A DNA stretch of 64,000 nucleotides from Acidobacteriota bacterium. GTDB lineage: Bacteria > Acidobacteriota > Terriglobia > Acidiferrales > UBA7541. The notes beneath the pieces are model-generated. The model was not told the origin of the DNA. It worked only from the letters and a program-made list of their open reading frames with translations, and did no database searches. Below, piece by piece: positions 62,161 to 64,000 of the stretch. Numbering within the stretch: the stretch's first letter is position 1; the number at the start of each line of letters is the position of its first letter. The stretch lies in contig JABCZJ010000002.1 in assembly GCA_013289715.1 (NCBI GenBank), positions 186,001-250,000 on the forward strand. The letters run 5' to 3'. A program made the position numbers and the translations under genes.

Positions 62161-62323
62161 CCGATCTCGGCCGCACGAACCGGTCCACGGGCAAAGTCAT
62201 TTGCACACTCGACCGCAAAGCATTGCTAAGCAAACACCCTCCAGATCGCGATGAAATTCCAAACAGCTTCGCTCGAAAGCGGTAAACGGAGAACACTCTG
62301 CCGACCGCGAATGGAGCGCTGCG

Positions 62324-62530
62324 ATGCCCGGCATCGATGAAATTATCGTGAAAGACCCGGACGTGCTCGGAGAAACTGCAGTATTCCGTGGCACGCGCCT
62401 GCCCTTTCAAGCTCTCCCGCATTACCTCGAAGGTGGCCAGATACTGGATGACTTTCCCGCGCTAACTCGGGCGGCGGCAATTTCCGCTTTGGAACTGGCA
62501 AGGTCCCTGGTCGTTGGCCAGCTGAAATGA
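62324..62530 (+). CDS. DUF433 antitoxin-like protein (68 aa)
   Basis: The sequence IIVKDPDVLGETAVFRGTRL is the DUF433 pattern (short beta region before a winged helix), then LPHYLEGGQILDDFPALTRA and the last helix ALELARSLV. It overlaps the next gene by four bases (ATGA). DUF433 proteins are typical DNA-binding partners of DUF5615 toxins, so it is probably the antitoxin and autoregulator. Confidence 0.88.
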   Translation: MPGIDEIIVKDPDVLGETAVFRGTRLPFQALPHYLEGGQILDDFPALTRAAAISALELARSLVVGQLK

Positions 62531-62853
62531 GAGTTCGGATCGACGAATGCCTGCCGCGCGGATTCAAGAATCATTCGGCCGATCACGATTGCCGAGCCGT
62601 CCCAGAGGCTGGACTGGCCGGCAAACGAAATGGGGAGCTCCCCTCTCTCGCCGCACAACAAAAGTACGAGATTTTCGTGACGATGGATAAAGGTGTGGAA
62701 TACCAACAAAACCTCCGGGGACGCAGCCTAGCGGTCACGATCCTGCGCGCCCAGTCGAATCAGCTCGCCGACCTGTTGCCCTACGTAGCGGATTGTTTAG
62801 AACAGATGAAATCGATCAAGCCTGGCGAGGTAGTGCGGATCGGCTTGGGCTAG
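62527..62853 (+). CDS. DUF5615 PIN-like toxin (108 aa)
   Basis: Predicted nuclease toxin of the Mut7-C/PIN-like group. The first acidic strand MRVRIDECLPR, the segment GLAGKRNGELPSLAAQQKYE and the second acidic motif FVTMDKGVEYQQNL form the expected active-site set; a final Leu/Val-rich block follows. Full length and in the standard order behind DUF433, with a 4-base overlap. Activity is inferred from the family; no upstream operator could be defined. Confidence 0.85.
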   Translation: MRVRIDECLPRGFKNHSADHDCRAVPEAGLAGKRNGELPSLAAQQKYEIFVTMDKGVEYQQNLRGRSLAVTILRAQSNQLADLLPYVADCLEQMKSIKPGEVVRIGLG

Positions 62854-63323
62854 GTTCTGATATCCTCGACTCGACCTGCCGTAGTTTATCCAGATTCATC
62901 GAATCAGCTGCGCCTCGCGCGCGGAGCGGCTTCTTTCGCTTTTATATACTCATAGGACAAGCACAGGACAGAGCCTGTTCCGCTCTCCAGCAAAAGCGGT
63001 ATGTTTGGAGTTGTGGGTCTGCATAGGCACACGTTCAGGAATTCCGCTCGAGCGTGCGGCTCGTCATCGAACTGACTGTTTTTAGAGCTGTGAGTGACAC
63101 GGGGCCGAGCCCAAGGAATCCACGGTCTGCGCGAGTCGGGGGTTTTGCGCGGCAGGGGCGCGGGACAGGCATTCACTCGGGCTTGGTTTTGACTTCGCCA
63201 CGCACAGTTTAAGATTTCTTCGAGCGACGACGGGGGTCGGCCGCCCGGCAAGTGCTGCTCCGCGTGCGCGGGTTGCCGGGTAAACGGCGCAGCGATGCGG
63301 GTGACATCGCCGGCGAGGTAACG
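62854..63323. other. Intergenic region before the last gene
   Basis: No supported gene. Its main feature is the hairpin at 63244-63280 (CCCGGCAA with TTGCCGGG enclosing CCGCG-TG-CGCGG), 44 bases before the next start, likely in the 5' UTR. Confidence 0.45.
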
Positions 63324-64000
63324 ATGAACGATAAAATGAAGCATTACGTTGTGCAGGGGTGTTGCATCCTGCTGCTGTTCATTCCCATCTGCTGCGGGCG
63401 GGTGGCCGCGCAAGCCGATTACACGGTGATCACCGTGCAGAACGGCGGCGCCATTACCGGCACGGTGACATGGACGGGGCCGGTCCCCAAGATCCCCAAG
63501 CTGCCTATCAGCAAGAATCCAGACGTGTGCGATCCCGAAGGCATGAAGACGCGCGATCTGGAGCGCTTGTTGATCAATCCCGACGGCAGCGGAGTCGCCA
63601 ATACCGTGGTGTTTCTGCGCGGCATTACCAGGGGCAAGGCCATGGATTTGCCGCCCAATCGCATGCAACTCGATCAGAAAACTTGCCGCTACATTCCGCA
63701 TATCATGATCATTCCGGAGGCCGGCACGTTGAAGATCGAGAGCGAAGATCCCGTGCTGCATACCGTGCAGATGTTCGGCGTGGCGACGAACAATATTCCC
63801 TTCCCCTTTCAGCATCAGTTCATTCCCGTCACGCTGCAGCGGAACGGAGTGATTGAACTGAAATGCAATGCCGGGCATGTGTGGATGAACGCGAACGCGC
63901 TGGTGGTGAAGCATCCCTACTACGCGGTGACGGACGATCACGGCGCCTACAAACTTTCGGATGTGCCGCCGGGCGAATACGAAATCGTGGCTTGGCACGA
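63324..64000 (+). CDS. Secreted carboxypeptidase-regulatory/cupredoxin-like protein, 3' end cut by window edge
   Basis: The frame is open from ATG 63324 to the right edge, 225 codons. A signal peptide (YVVQGCCILLLFIPICCGRV) ends near AAQAD. The mature part starts with a beta domain (TVITVQNGGAITGTVTWTGP) and continues with QKTCRYIPHIMIIPEAGTLK, VLHTVQMFG and IELKCNAGHVWMNANALVV, where Cys and His residues are spaced as in cupredoxin-like metal sites. From about residue 205 a carboxypeptidase-regulatory domain begins (HGAYKLSDVPPGEYEIVAWH). Such proteins occur in Acidobacteria near multihaem cytochromes; whether this is so here lies beyond the window. Confidence 0.75.
   Translation, partial: MNDKMKHYVVQGCCILLLFIPICCGRVAAQADYTVITVQNGGAITGTVTWTGPVPKIPKLPISKNPDVCDPEGMKTRDLERLLINPDGSGVANTVVFLRGITRGKAMDLPPNRMQLDQKTCRYIPHIMIIPEAGTLKIESEDPVLHTVQMFGVATNNIPFPFQHQFIPVTLQRNGVIELKCNAGHVWMNANALVVKHPYYAVTDDHGAYKLSDVPPGEYEIVAWH

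Overview
The window is about 60% GC and looks like a chromosomal piece of an Acidobacteriota genome, probably a soil Terriglobia relative. This is inferred from gene content rather than a marker gene: an acidobacterial-type VWFA protein, long Ig-like repeat lipoproteins, a DUF2934 protein, a secretin with a C-terminal cohesin-like domain, a PEP-CTERM protein, many secreted proteins of unknown function, and several families of dispersed palindromic intergenic repeats. I see no rRNA, tRNA, CRISPR array, complete insertion sequence or prophage.

Layout. 0-4 kb: a cut-off secreted protein, a second secreted protein, a decayed HigA-like antitoxin, a cold-shock protein and an intact HigB-HigA module with its operator. 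4-10.4 kb: a flotillin/SPFH protein, a large Ig-like lipoprotein and a SatD/DUF3307 pair in which each gene is preceded by two copies of a palindrome at the same 28-bp phasing. 10.7-15 kb: an OmpR/CpxR-type regulator with its CpxA-type kinase, then a protein joining PilZ and receiver domains. 15-30 kb: mostly periplasmic or secreted proteins (di-haem DUF1111 oxidoreductase, VWFA protein, YVTN propeller, phosphodiesterase, YceI, PEP-CTERM), plus an aldo/keto reductase, a YceH-like protein and an ABC-F ATPase. 30-34.6 kb: an alpha/beta hydrolase, a Rossmann-fold protein, a duplicated 150-bp element and a decaying run of short frames. 34.6-44.6 kb: fatty acid desaturase, gamma-glutamyltransferase, nucleoside hydrolase, a DUF5996 protein, the secretin and a secreted dimeric-barrel-like protein. 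45-49.5 kb: a type IV pilin-like gene behind a probable sigma-54 promoter, then a three-gene set (processive GT2 synthase, coiled-coil inner-membrane adaptor, TolC-like outer-membrane protein) that looks like an envelope-spanning polysaccharide synthesis and export machine. 50-64 kb: a PEP-mutase-family enzyme, NadC, a frameshifted secreted protein, an MFS transporter, two DinB-fold proteins, a DUF2157/GDYXXLXY pair, a thioredoxin with an N-terminal zinc ribbon, a hybrid histidine kinase, a DUF433/DUF5615 toxin-antitoxin pair and a second cut-off secreted protein.

Composition. The + strand is C-rich from the left edge to about 34.2 kb whichever way genes point, and G-rich from about 34.6 kb; the 45-49.5 kb export region is near neutral. 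This suggests either a replication-related switch or an old inversion boundary near 34.4 kb, and a separate history for the export cluster. The strongest leads are the SatD/DUF3307 operator system and the GT2-adaptor-TolC-like cluster next to the pilin.
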